From: Lentzea albida
Lineage (GTDB): Bacteria > Actinomycetota > Actinomycetes > Mycobacteriales > Pseudonocardiaceae
NCBI RefSeq assembly: GCF_900111005.1
Contig: NZ_FOFV01000014.1
Coordinates: 62,001 to 126,000 of the forward strand
DNA length: 64,000 nt
Direction of reading: 5' to 3'
Positions within the stretch are counted from its first letter, which is position 1. Each line of letters begins with the position of its first letter. The notes under the pieces are model-generated. The model saw only the letters and a program-made list of their open reading frames with translations. It was not told where the DNA came from and searched no databases. The position numbers and the translations under genes were made by a program. This document shows, piece after piece, positions 54,836-62,603 of the stretch.

Positions 54836-55171
54836 GTGACTGACGAACTCGGGCGCGAGATGCGTGCGTTGCTCTCGAAGATGAGCGGATATCCGATCGG
54901 TGAATCCGACTACGTCTCCTACTTCGTGAACGAGCACGGAGAGCGACTGGTGTTCGTGCGAGGTCGGAAGAAGAAGACGGCGGTGCTGCTGCACTCGGAC
55001 CTGGGGTGGGAGCCGAAGCAGATCGCTGGCCCGCCGACCAGCGGAGGGGCGAACAAGGATCTTCCTGCCGGAGTTCGGCGCTTCTTCGGCGACGTGCCGG
55101 TCGCGGGCGACATCATCCTCAACCACCCGGAAGCCCTGTGGCTCAAGGCGTGCCTGATGGCGACCGACTAA
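54836..55171 (+). CDS. Small hypothetical protein divergent from Shedu gene
   Basis: Predicted 111 residues, soluble, mixed helix and strand. I do not recognise it. It has ERLVFVRGRKKKTAVLLHSD, a lysine-rich turn, and a glycine-rich GPPTSGGANKDLPAG loop. GTG 54836 is preferred over GTG 54827 because it fits the -10 box spacing. Its position opposite a defence gene, with a shared promoter gap, suggests but does not prove a link. Another ~100 bases after it contain no gene. Confidence 0.55.
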   Translation: MTDELGREMRALLSKMSGYPIGESDYVSYFVNEHGERLVFVRGRKKKTAVLLHSDLGWEPKQIAGPPTSGGANKDLPAGVRRFFGDVPVAGDIILNHPEALWLKACLMATD

Positions 55172-55274
55172 GGCTGCCCTGGTTGGTCACCGTGATCGTG
55201 GTGGCACGAGAGCGGACCGGCCGCCTCGCGATGCCCGATTTATACTTTCCGCTCTTCGGCTTTGGGGGTCGGTT

Positions 55275-55622
55275 GTGGCGACGACGAACAAGCAGCTCTT
55301 CAGGATCGTGGACGGGCTCGCCGAGGCGACGCGCTCGTCGGGGCAGCAGTACGACACGTTCCGCGTGCGCGGCAAGGTGTTCGGGTACTACTGGCCCCGC
55401 ACGCAGACGGTCGGGTTGAAGCAGACGCTGTCCGAGCAGCTGGCCCTGGTGGCGGAGCGGCCCGACGTGTTCGAGGTGCAGTTCACGGCGGGCGGGTTCG
55501 GCTGGGTCGTGGCGTACCTCGAGGGCGTCGAGGCGGACGAGATGAAGGAACTGGTCTTCGAGGCGTGGCGGTTGTCGGCTCCGGAGGAGCTGATCGCCCA
55601 GGTGCCGGACCTCGCGCGATGA
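55275..55622 (+). CDS. MmcQ/YjbR-like protein
   Basis: Predicted 115 residues with the MmcQ/YjbR double-wing fold: RVRGKVFGYYWPRTQTVGLK, LALVAERPDVFEVQFTAGGF, and GWVVAYLEGVEADEMKELVF with VFEAWRLSAPEEL. Members may bind DNA or small molecules; function is unclear. GTG start. It overlaps the next gene by 4 bases (ATGA), so the two are co-translated. Confidence 0.9.
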   Translation: MATTNKQLFRIVDGLAEATRSSGQQYDTFRVRGKVFGYYWPRTQTVGLKQTLSEQLALVAERPDVFEVQFTAGGFGWVVAYLEGVEADEMKELVFEAWRLSAPEELIAQVPDLAR

Positions 55623-55978
55623 CCAGGGTCAAGTTCGAGCTGCCCGCGGACGACCTGGCGCGGGCGACGGCGTTCTACCGCGACGTGTTCGGGTGGTCGG
55701 CGCAGCGGTTGCCGTTCGACTACGTGCTCGTCGACTCCAGCGGGAGGCCGGTCGACGTCGCGGACGCGGACGGCGGGATCTCGCCGCGCAGCGAGTTCGT
55801 GCAGGGGCCGGTGCTGATGATCGACGTGCCGAGCATCGACGAGGTGGCGCGGAAGGTCGAGGCGGCCGGTGGTGAGCTCCTCAACGCCAAGGAGCGCGTC
55901 GGCGACTTCGGGTTCTCGCAGTACGTCAAGGACAGCGAGGGCAGCGTGCTCTGCCTGTGGGAGTCGATTCCGGGCTGA
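55619..55978 (+). CDS. VOC (glyoxalase/bleomycin-resistance) family protein
   Basis: Predicted 119 residues with one VOC domain: RVKFELPADDLARATAFYRD, VFGWSAQRLPFDYVLVD, and the C-terminal GFSQYVKDSEGSVLCLWES with the usual DPEGN-like turn as DSEGS. A metal-binding glutamate is present in the last strand; the others are not certain. Substrate unknown. Coupled to the upstream YjbR-like gene. Confidence 0.9.
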   Translation: MTRVKFELPADDLARATAFYRDVFGWSAQRLPFDYVLVDSSGRPVDVADADGGISPRSEFVQGPVLMIDVPSIDEVARKVEAAGGELLNAKERVGDFGFSQYVKDSEGSVLCLWESIPG

Positions 55979-55981
55979 CGC

Positions 55982-56830
55982 TCAGCGGAACAGGATGCGC
56001 GTGATCTCCGTGTCCGTCTCACGACCCTCGTCGTAGGCGCCCTCGCCCCGGAGGTCGTTCATGATCGCGAGTGTGTACCGCTCGTCCTTCCCGACGAACC
56101 CGACGGAGTTCATGACCCAGCCGCCGTCCTCCTCCGACCAGCCGTTCTTCGCGCCGGAGTCGGGGCCCCAGACACCCCACTGCTGCACCGGGCCGACGTC
56201 ACGCATCTGCCCGACGATGTAGTCGCGGTCGGCGGCGGGCACGGCGTCGAGGACGTGGTTCATCAGCCGGTCGAGGTCGTTCGCCGTGCACTTCTCGAAG
56301 CCCCAGTAGGGGAACGTGGACGAATACCCCTTCTGCGGCACCAGGTCGGTCATCCCGTACTTGGCGAACGCCGCGTTGAACGTCGTGCCGTTGTACTTCT
56401 TCCACAGCGAGTCCGCCGCGTCGTCATCGGACGTGTGCAGCATCGCGCTCATCAGCGTGCGGTCGCCGGCGCTCAGCGTGATCTTGCCGGCGCGGTGGCG
56501 TTCGAGCAGGTTGACGACCATGGCGAGCTTGATCGTCGAGGCCGTCCACGTCAGGTCGCCCGCGTGCTCGTTGCGCCAGACCACGCCGGTCTTGCGGTCG
56601 CGCAGCACGAAACCGACGGATCCGGGCCTGGTCTCGGCGTAGTCCTCGGCGGCTCTGATGCGCTTCTGGAAGTCGCACTCGAACCCGCTGTCGGGCAGCG
56701 GGCAGACCTCGGGCGTCGCGACGAGGGGCGCCGCCGCCGGCGTGTGCGCGGCGGCGGGTGGTTCCGCCGTCACTGCGTGACCGCAGGCCGTGAGGGCGAG
56801 CGCGCACGCGACGAGCATCGGACGGAGCAT
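55982..56830 (-). CDS. Beta-lactamase-like serine hydrolase lipoprotein
   Basis: Predicted 282 residues. Signal peptide with lipobox ALTAC. The mature protein has the class A/PBP pattern: active-site TASTIKLA (SxxK), TSDDDAADS in place of SDN, and AKNGW in place of KTG. The Omega-loop glutamate motif is not evident. It more likely belongs to the beta-lactamase2 serine hydrolases that modify cell wall or have lost beta-lactam activity than to true beta-lactamases. ATG 56830 gives a standard lipoprotein start; GTG 56836 is close. Confidence 0.85.
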   Translation of the reverse strand: MLRPMLVACALALTACGHAVTAEPPAAAHTPAAAPLVATPEVCPLPDSGFECDFQKRIRAAEDYAETRPGSVGFVLRDRKTGVVWRNEHAGDLTWTASTIKLAMVVNLLERHRAGKITLSAGDRTLMSAMLHTSDDDAADSLWKKYNGTTFNAAFAKYGMTDLVPQKGYSSTFPYWGFEKCTANDLDRLMNHVLDAVPAADRDYIVGQMRDVGPVQQWGVWGPDSGAKNGWSEEDGGWVMNSVGFVGKDERYTLAIMNDLRGEGAYDEGRETDTEITRILFR

Positions 56831-56902
56831 GCGCGGCACGCTAACGGGTCCGATCGGACGTAGTCGACCGCCATCCGGCCGCCGCGGCCGTGCTGGCACC
56901 GA

Positions 56903-56967
56903 GTCAAAGATGTTTGACACGGTGTCTGGTTCGCTTTACCTTGGTGATGTCAGGTTTCTTTGACATC
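56903..56967 (+). promoter_or_regulatory. Promoter with two dyads for membrane/XRE pair
   Basis: TTGACA (56914-56919), 17-base spacer and TACCTT (56937-56942) form a good sigma-A-type promoter. GTCAAA-GATG-TTTGAC (56903-56918) covers the -35; GATGTCA / TGACATC (56946-56952, 56961-56967) covers the start region. TTTGACA occurs twice. Confidence 0.75.
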
Positions 56968-56979
56968 AGGAGCGGGACC

Positions 56980-57402
56980 ATGGCGTTCGAAGAGAAGCGG
57001 GCGTGGGCGTTGGCGGTCATCTCCGTGGTCGGATATGCCTTGTACGTCGTGCTTGTGGTGAATGGCGCGGCGGGCAGACCGCTCGTGAATGCGCCGTACG
57101 TCACACCGATGCTGTGGACGATCGGGCTCGGCGTCGTCGCCGGCATCGTGTCGGGCATCTGGTTCGGCATCGCCGCGCGCAACGACGGCCTGCAGGCCGA
57201 CGAGCGCGACCGCGAGATCGGCCGGATCGCCGACAACATCGGCCAGTCGTTCGTCGTCATCGGCGGCGTGTCCGCGATGGCGCTGGCGATGATCGAGGCC
57301 CCGCACTTCTGGATCGCGAACGTGCTCTACCTGTGCTTCGTGCTGTCCGCGGTGCTCGGCTCGCTGGCGAAGATCGCGCTCTACCAGCGGGGAATGCTGT
57401 GA
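56980..57402 (+). CDS. Small membrane protein (XRE-linked)
   Basis: Predicted 140 residues with four membrane segments, separated by a charged loop (RNDGLQADERDREIGRIADN). This layout is typical of small membrane proteins encoded just before a short XRE regulator in many Gram-positive bacteria. ATG 56980 has AGGAGCGG upstream. It overlaps the XRE gene by 4 bases. Likely a partner of, or controlled by, that regulator; function unknown. Confidence 0.75.
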   Translation: MAFEEKRAWALAVISVVGYALYVVLVVNGAAGRPLVNAPYVTPMLWTIGLGVVAGIVSGIWFGIAARNDGLQADERDREIGRIADNIGQSFVVIGGVSAMALAMIEAPHFWIANVLYLCFVLSAVLGSLAKIALYQRGML

Positions 57403-57617
57403 AACCGACGAAGGTCACGAACTCCATCCGTGCGCTGCGGTTCGCGCACGGCGAGATGAAGCAGGCCGACCTCGCCGCGGCCGTCGGCGTGACGCGGCAG
57501 ACGCTGATCGCCATCGAACAGGGGAAGTACTCGCCCTCGCTGGAGGTCGCTTTCAAGATCGCGCGGGCGTTCGGGGTGTCGCTCGACGAGGTGTTCCAGT
57601 ACCCGGAGGAGGACTGA
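57399..57617 (+). CDS. Short XRE-family regulator
   Basis: Predicted 72 residues, a single Cro/C1 helix-turn-helix: SIRALRFAHGEMKQADLAAA, VGVTRQTLIAIEQGKY and SLEVAFKIARAFGVSLDEVF. It belongs to the group represented by YozG. GTG start overlaps the membrane protein stop; its TGA overlaps the dehydrogenase ATG by one base. Probably autoregulates through the dyads at 56903-56967. Confidence 0.92.
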   Translation: MKPTKVTNSIRALRFAHGEMKQADLAAAVGVTRQTLIAIEQGKYSPSLEVAFKIARAFGVSLDEVFQYPEED

Positions 57618-58561
57618 TGAAGGCTGTCGTGCAACGAAGATACGGATCGGCGGTGTTCGGTGAGCTCGCTGTGCCTGTGCCTCGGGAGGGCGAGGTTCTG
57701 CTGGAGGTGCGGGCGGCGGGCGTCGACATGGGCGTCTGGCACCTGCTCGAGGGCAAGCCGTACGTGGTGCGGATCCTCGGGTTCGGGTTCCGCGGACCGA
57801 AGTCGCCGGTGCCGGGACGGGACGTCTCCGGCGTCGTGAAGGAGGTCGGGCCGGGCGTCACCGCGTTCGCGGTGGGCGACGAGGTGTTCGGCACGTGCGA
57901 GGGGTCGTTCGCCGAGTACGCCGTCGCGCCGGTCTCGCGGCTGGCGCGCAAGCCGGAGGGGATCTCGTTCACCGAGGCGGCCGCGGTGCCGATCTCGGGA
58001 GGAACGGCGCTGGAAGGACTGCGCGGAGTCCGGCCCGGACAGCGGGTCCTGGTGCTCGGTGCGGGCGGCGGCGTCGGCTCGTACGGCGTCCAGATCGCGA
58101 AAGCCCTGGGCGCGCACGTGACCGGTGTGTGCAGCACGACCAAGGTCGAACTGGTGCGGTCACTGGGCGCCGACGAGGTCTTCGACCACACGGTCGCGGA
58201 CTTCACCGGCACGTACGACCTGATCCTGTCGTGCGGCGGGGCCAGGCCGTTGTCCAGGCTGCGCCGGGCGACGGTCGCGGGCGGCCGGATCGTCCTGGTC
58301 GGTTCCGAGGACGGGGGAGCGGTCACGGGCGGGTTCGAGAAGTCGCTGGCCTCGGTCCTGCAGAACCCCTTCATCAAGCAGAAGTTCGTCCCGCTGGTGG
58401 CGCGCGAGCGCGCCGAGATCTTCGACGAACTGCGCGTGCTGGTCGAGGCCGGCCGCGTGAAACCCGCCGTGGGCAAGGTCTTCCCGCTGTCCGAGGCGCT
58501 GGACGCGATCGACCACGTCTACTCGCGACGGTCGGCCGGCAAGACGGTCGTCGCGATCTGA
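57617..58561 (+). CDS. Quinone-oxidoreductase-like dehydrogenase
   Basis: Predicted 314 residues. Medium-chain dehydrogenase without zinc ligands, resembling QOR/zeta-crystallin: PGRDVSGVVKEVGPGVTAF, VFGTCEGSFAEYAVAP, and the NADPH motif VLGAGGGVGSYGVQIAKALG near residue 145. Co-transcription with the XRE/membrane pair is suggested by the one-base overlap. Substrate unknown. Its 3' end overlaps the convergent amidohydrolase gene by 43 bases. Confidence 0.9.
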   Translation: MKAVVQRRYGSAVFGELAVPVPREGEVLLEVRAAGVDMGVWHLLEGKPYVVRILGFGFRGPKSPVPGRDVSGVVKEVGPGVTAFAVGDEVFGTCEGSFAEYAVAPVSRLARKPEGISFTEAAAVPISGGTALEGLRGVRPGQRVLVLGAGGGVGSYGVQIAKALGAHVTGVCSTTKVELVRSLGADEVFDHTVADFTGTYDLILSCGGARPLSRLRRATVAGGRIVLVGSEDGGAVTGGFEKSLASVLQNPFIKQKFVPLVARERAEIFDELRVLVEAGRVKPAVGKVFPLSEALDAIDHVYSRRSAGKTVVAI

Positions 58562-59700
58562 CCACCGATCACCACGGTCGTCACGTGGTGCAACGCCGTG
58601 ATGTCCCGCATGGGATCTCCTTGCACGGCGATCACATCCGCGTCCCATCCCGGCTTCAGCGCGCCCTTGGTGACCCCGCAGGCCCTGGCCGCCCCACTGG
58701 TGGCGCTCGCCAGCACCACCGAGTTCGGCATCCCGGCCTCGACCATGTCGCCGAGGGCGTGGGCGGTGATCCCGTGGGCCTTGCCCGCGCCGATCCCGCC
58801 GTCGGTGCCGGAGACCGCGCGCACGCCGTGGTCGTACATGCGACCGACTGCGTTGATCTTGGCCGCCAGGCTCATCCCCATGCGCTCGAACGCCTCCCTG
58901 ATGTGCGGGGGCGGCGTCTCCGTGGAGCCGAGCGTGTGGCAGACGGCGATGTCGGCCTCGGCCAGCGCGTCCATCAGGTCGACGGGGACCACCATGGCCC
59001 CGCCGGACAGGCACGTGCAGTGCTCGATGCCGTCGACGCCCGCGGCCACGGACCGCTGCACGGCCGCGAGGCTGTGGGCGTGGGCGGTCACCGGGAGGCC
59101 GAGCGAGTGGGCCTCCTCGACCACCACGCGCAGTTCGTGCTCGGTGAACTGGCAGTCGTCGACGATCGTGCCGGGGGTCGCGAACCCGCCGCTGGCCATG
59201 ACCTTGACGACGTCGACCCGTCGCTCGGCCCGTTCCCGCACGGCCGAGCGGAGCGCCTCGTCGCCGGACGCCTCACCGCCCATCGACCAGCAGTGACCGC
59301 GCGGGCTCGTGATGGGCGGGCCGGAGGCGAGGACGCGCTGCCGGTGCCGGTCTCGCTGGTCCACCACGGCCCACGCGCGGTCGCCCAGGTCGCGGACGGT
59401 CGTGACACCGGCCCTCAGCTGCCGGTCGAGGCCGTCCGCGATCACCGCGTCGAGGTGTTCGGAGGTGAACTCGGGCAGGCGGTCCAGCGCACCGTTCTCG
59501 CTGTCCGCGCACAGGTGCACGTGGGTGTCGATCAGTCCGGGCAGGACGGTCGCGGTGCCGAGGTCGGCGACCTCGGCACCCGCCACGTCGGGGTGGCCGC
59601 GCTCGACGGCCCTGATCTTCCCGTCCTCGGTGACGACCGTGACGGGACCCGCGATCGACCGCTCACCGTCGAACGCGCGCGCAGCCCGCAGCGCCAGCAT
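58519..59700 (-). CDS. Amidohydrolase-family enzyme
   Basis: Predicted 393 residues. Metal-dependent amidohydrolase with the HxH of LPGLIDTHVHLC, the bridging-lysine region VDVVKVMASGG, histidines in VTAHAHS and GIEHCTCLSGG and the aspartate in AVSGTDGG. This is the imidazolonepropionase/Xaa-Pro dipeptidase-like subgroup common in actinobacteria. It is encoded 38 bases after the cyclohydrolase gene, which precedes it on the same strand, so co-transcription is possible. Substrate unknown. Confidence 0.9.
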   Translation of the reverse strand: MLALRAARAFDGERSIAGPVTVVTEDGKIRAVERGHPDVAGAEVADLGTATVLPGLIDTHVHLCADSENGALDRLPEFTSEHLDAVIADGLDRQLRAGVTTVRDLGDRAWAVVDQRDRHRQRVLASGPPITSPRGHCWSMGGEASGDEALRSAVRERAERRVDVVKVMASGGFATPGTIVDDCQFTEHELRVVVEEAHSLGLPVTAHAHSLAAVQRSVAAGVDGIEHCTCLSGGAMVVPVDLMDALAEADIAVCHTLGSTETPPPHIREAFERMGMSLAAKINAVGRMYDHGVRAVSGTDGGIGAGKAHGITAHALGDMVEAGMPNSVVLASATSGAARACGVTKGALKPGWDADVIAVQGDPMRDITALHHVTTVVIGGQIATTVLPADRRE

Positions 59701-59738
59701 CGGCCCAGTCTGAGCCCCGCGTGCCGGCAAAGCAACGG

Positions 59739-60374
59739 TCAGCGGGCGTGCGGCAGCGTCGTGAACCCCTCCACCTGGGGCAGGTCGTGCCCGAGCCGGT
59801 CGCGCTTCGCGGTCAGGTACGCGATGTTGTGCTGGTTGGGCTTCATCAGCGACGGCACCCGCGCGGTGACCGGGATCCCGTGGGACTCGAGCGCCGCGAT
59901 CTTGTCCGGGTTGTTCGACATCAGCCGCACGGACTGCACGCGCAGGTGCTTGAGCACGCGCGCCGCCGGGGTGTAGTCGCGCACGTCGACGGGGAGCCCG
60001 AGCGACGTGGCGGAGTCCAACGTGTCCAGTCCCTCGTCCTGCAGCACGTGCGTGCGGATCTTGTCCACCAGCCCGATGCCGCGGCCCTCGTGGCCGCGCA
60101 GGTAGACGAGGATGCCGCTGCCCTCGCGCACGATCGTGTTCAGCGCGGCGTCGAGCTGTTCCCCGCACTCGCAGCGCATGGCCCCGAAGATGTCGCCGGT
60201 CATGCACTCGGAGTGGATGCGCACCAGCACGTTCTCGCGCAACTTCGTCTTGCCGTGCACGAGAGCCATGTGTTCGTGGCCGTCCGCGCGGAACGCGACT
60301 GCGCGGAAGGTGCCACGCCGTGTCACCAGATCGGACTCCGCCACGTCTTCGTCGTTGAAGGCCTGCTCGAACAT
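59739..60374 (-). CDS. GTP cyclohydrolase II homologue, likely FAPy-forming
   Basis: Predicted 211 residues. GTP cyclohydrolase II fold with the zinc cysteines in SECMTGDIFGAMRCECGEQL (three Cys), the GTP loop YLRGHEGRGIGL and VRDYTPAARVL with the conserved Arg. Against E. coli RibA recalled from memory, Tyr105 (KIRAYALQD) is His here (KIRTHVLQD). In the S. coelicolor homologue SCO6655 the corresponding residue is Met and the product is the formylated pyrimidine FAPy rather than the riboflavin precursor. A dedicated, non-riboflavin enzyme is therefore likely. ATG 60374 has AAGGGGA upstream. Divergent from the PTPS homologue, with 92 bases between. Confidence 0.88.
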   Translation of the reverse strand: MFEQAFNDEDVAESDLVTRRGTFRAVAFRADGHEHMALVHGKTKLRENVLVRIHSECMTGDIFGAMRCECGEQLDAALNTIVREGSGILVYLRGHEGRGIGLVDKIRTHVLQDEGLDTLDSATSLGLPVDVRDYTPAARVLKHLRVQSVRLMSNNPDKIAALESHGIPVTARVPSLMKPNQHNIAYLTAKRDRLGHDLPQVEGFTTLPHAR

Positions 60375-60456
60375 CTCCGGTCCCCTTGTCGCCAGGCGCC
60401 TTCCGAACGTGCAGCTACGCTCGGATGGAGGTCGCACCGTAACCCGACCGCACAGC

Positions 60457-60461
60457 GGAGG
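60457..60461 (+). promoter_or_regulatory. Ribosome-binding site deciding a CTG start
   Basis: GGAGG ends 5 bases before CTG 60467. No ATG, GTG or TTG in frame has such a site, and the protein then begins LFSITVRDH as in homologues. Confidence 0.7.
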
Positions 60462-60466
60462 TCATC

Positions 60467-60877
60467 CTGTTCAGCATCACCGTCCGCGATCACGTGATGA
60501 TCGCCCACAGTTTCCGCGGCGAGGTCTTCGGTCCAGCGCAACGTCTGCATGGAGCAACGTTCCTGGTGGACGCAACGTTCAAACGGACTGAGCTCGATTC
60601 GGACAACATCGTCGTCGACATCGGACTCGCGACCCAGGAGCTCAGCGGCGTCCTGGCGGAGTTCAACTACCGCAACCTGGACGAAGAACCGCAGTTCGCG
60701 GGCATCAACACGTCCACGGAGTGGCTCGCGAAGCACATCGCCGACCAGCTCGCGGACAAGATCTCCGCGGGTGCCCTGGGTGAGGGCGCTCACGGGATCG
60801 ATGCGATCGCCGTCACACTCCACGAGTCGCATGTGGCGTGGGCGAGCTACGAACGTGCACTTCGTCCTTCCGGCTGA
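60467..60877 (+). CDS. Degenerate 6-pyruvoyl-tetrahydropterin synthase (QueD) homologue
   Basis: Predicted 136 residues in the T-fold PTPS/QueD family. Against E. coli QueD from memory: His16 is kept (IAHSF), His31 is kept (RLHGATF), but His33 is Ala, catalytic Cys27 is absent (GPAQRLHG for KCGRLHGH) and the catalytic His71 is lost (FNYRNLD). The substrate-binding Glu110 is kept (LHESH). This pattern matches S. coelicolor SCO6650, whose structure I recall as lacking zinc and the catalytic triad while keeping a pterin-type pocket. The start codon is CTG 60467, guided by GGAGG; GTG 60494 would lose nine conserved residues. The glycosyltransferase gene overlaps its end by 23 bases. Confidence 0.88.
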   Translation: MFSITVRDHVMIAHSFRGEVFGPAQRLHGATFLVDATFKRTELDSDNIVVDIGLATQELSGVLAEFNYRNLDEEPQFAGINTSTEWLAKHIADQLADKISAGALGEGAHGIDAIAVTLHESHVAWASYERALRPSG

Positions 60878-61826
60878 CGTCGCGGACCCCGGCAGTCCCA
60901 GCGGCGGCAACGTCTACGACCTGCGTGTGAGCGCGGGCCTGGAGCGTGTGCTCGTCGCTGGTGACTGGCCGCGTCCGAGCGACCCCACCGCGTTGGAGCA
61001 AGCGCTTGCGGCCATCCCGCGGGGAGACGTCGTGCTCCTCGACGGTCTCGTGAGCTGCGGACTGCCTGAAGTCGTCGTTCCCCACACGCGCAGGCTGGAG
61101 ATCGTCGTGCTCGTCCACCTGCCGCTGGCGGACGAGACCGGCCTCGACCCGGCGACCGCCGCGTTCCTGAACGAGAAGGAGGGCCAGGTCCTGCGGGCCG
61201 CGAGCGCGGTCGTCGCGACCAGCCCGACGGCCGCGCGGGACATCAGGACGCGGCACGGGCTCGACCACGTCCACGTGGTCGTCCCGGGCACCGATCCGGC
61301 GCCGCTCGCGCACGGCACGGACGGCGTGCACCACCTGCTCTGCGTCGCGTCCATCACACCCCGCAAAGGCCACGACCTGCTGGTCAGGGCGTTGCGGAGG
61401 ATCGACCGCGACTGGCGGCTGACGTGCGTGGGCCCGCACCGGCCGTTCCTGCGCGAACTGCCGCACGACGACCGCGTCAGCTTCCCCGGCCCCCTCGCCG
61501 GCGAGGCCCTGACCAGCGCGTATGTGGGTGCGGACCTCTTCGTCCTGGCCTCCCGCGCCGAGACCTACGGCATGGTCGTCACCGAGGCCCTCGCGCACGG
61601 TCTGCCGGTCATCGCGAGCGCCGTTCCGGACGCCCTCGGCGACGGCGGACTGCTCTTTCCCACCGAGGACGAAAATGCATTGGAAGCTGCACTAACGCGC
61701 TGGTTTGAAGATCAACAATTCCGGTCGGAGTTGCGTCGCAAAGCGCTCGCGCGGCGGGCCGTTCTGTCCACTTGGGACGAATCCACAGAGGACCTGCGGA
61801 GGGTGCTGGCTACGCTCCGGCCATGA
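60855..61826 (+). CDS. GT4-type glycosyltransferase
   Basis: Predicted 323 residues, GT-B fold of family GT4. The C-terminal donor-binding part has [20 protein letters not shown], the loop [14 protein letters not shown] and the EX7E motif in [20 protein letters not shown]. The N-terminal half is shorter than usual. It starts inside the PTPS-like gene (GTG 60855) and ends in an ATGA overlap with the methyltransferase gene, so they are one operon. It could glycosylate a pterin- or pyrimidine-like product of the pathway. Confidence 0.9.
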   Translation: MHFVLPADVADPGSPSGGNVYDLRVSAGLERVLVAGDWPRPSDPTALEQALAAIPRGDVVLLDGLVSCGLPEVVVPHTRRLEIVVLVHLPLADETGLDPATAAFLNEKEGQVLRAASAVVATSPTAARDIRTRHGLDHVHVVVPGTDPAPLAHGTDGVHHLLCVASITPRKGHDLLVRALRRIDRDWRLTCVGPHRPFLRELPHDDRVSFPGPLAGEALTSAYVGADLFVLASRAETYGMVVTEALAHGLPVIASAVPDALGDGGLLFPTEDENALEAALTRWFEDQQFRSELRRKALARRAVLSTWDESTEDLRRVLATLRP

Positions 61827-62602
61827 CCTTCTCCCCGGAATGGCTGGCACTGAGGGAAAACGCCGACGCACGGGCGCGCTCGACCGAGCTCGTGGACACC
61901 CTCCGCGAAACTCTGGTGAACCGAACCCCCCTGACCATCCGTGACCTCGGGTGTGGAACGGGATCGATGGGACGATGGCTCGCCGGCAGGCTCGGCGGCG
62001 TGCAGCACTGGGTGCTGCACGACCGCGACCCCCGGCTGCTCGGGCTGGCGGAGGCCGGCATGAGCGCCTTCGAGAACGTCACCGTCGAGACGCGTGAGGG
62101 CGACCTCACGTCCCTCGAAGCCTCCGACCTCGCGGGCGCCGACCTCGTCACGTGCTCCGCGTTGCTCGACCTGCTCACCGCCGAAGAGATGAACGAACTG
62201 GCCATGGCCTGCGTAGAAGCTCATGTGCCCGCACTGTTCACGCTCTCGGTGGCAGGCCGGATCGAACTGGATCCGGCCGAGCCGCTCGACGCCGCCTTCC
62301 AGGACGCGTTCAACGCCCACCAGCGTCGCGTCGTGGACGGGCGCCGTCTCCTCGGGCCCGACGCCCCCGCCGCCGCCGAAGAGGCGTTCGCGGCGGCAGG
62401 CGCCTCGGTCCGGACGGCTCAGAGCCCCTGGCGCATGAACGCCGACGCCCTGCAGCGGGAATGGCTGCGGGGCTGGGTCGGTGCCGCGGTGGAGCAGGAA
62501 CCCGCACTCGCCGCCGAGGCGCCCGAGTACCTGCGTCGCAGGTCAACGGCCTCCGCGGTGGTCCACCACGTCGACCTGCTGGCACTACCGGGAGCTGTGT
62601 GA
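61823..62602 (+). CDS. SAM-dependent methyltransferase
   Basis: Predicted 259 residues, class I fold. Motif I is IRDLGCGTGSMGRWLAG, motif II-like HWVLHDRDPRLLGLAEAGM, and LTSLEASDLAGADLVTCSAL the region binding the adenine. It belongs to the operon after the glycosyltransferase (ATGA overlap) and ends 1 base before the membrane protein gene. TACGCT lies 6 bases before the ATG and may be an internal promoter. The acceptor is unknown; the pathway's GTP-derived intermediate is a candidate. Confidence 0.9.
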   Translation: MTFSPEWLALRENADARARSTELVDTLRETLVNRTPLTIRDLGCGTGSMGRWLAGRLGGVQHWVLHDRDPRLLGLAEAGMSAFENVTVETREGDLTSLEASDLAGADLVTCSALLDLLTAEEMNELAMACVEAHVPALFTLSVAGRIELDPAEPLDAAFQDAFNAHQRRVVDGRRLLGPDAPAAAEEAFAAAGASVRTAQSPWRMNADALQREWLRGWVGAAVEQEPALAAEAPEYLRRRSTASAVVHHVDLLALPGAV

Positions 62603-62603
62603 G

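Noticed and set aside
55982-56830. True class A beta-lactamase resistance gene.
   Set aside because: KTG is replaced by KNG, SDN by SDD, and the Glu166 motif is not evident; a related serine hydrolase is more likely.
60467-60877. QueD for queuosine or 7-deazapurine antibiotic synthesis.
   Set aside because: Catalytic Cys and His and one zinc ligand are absent, and no QueC, QueE or GTP cyclohydrolase I gene is present.
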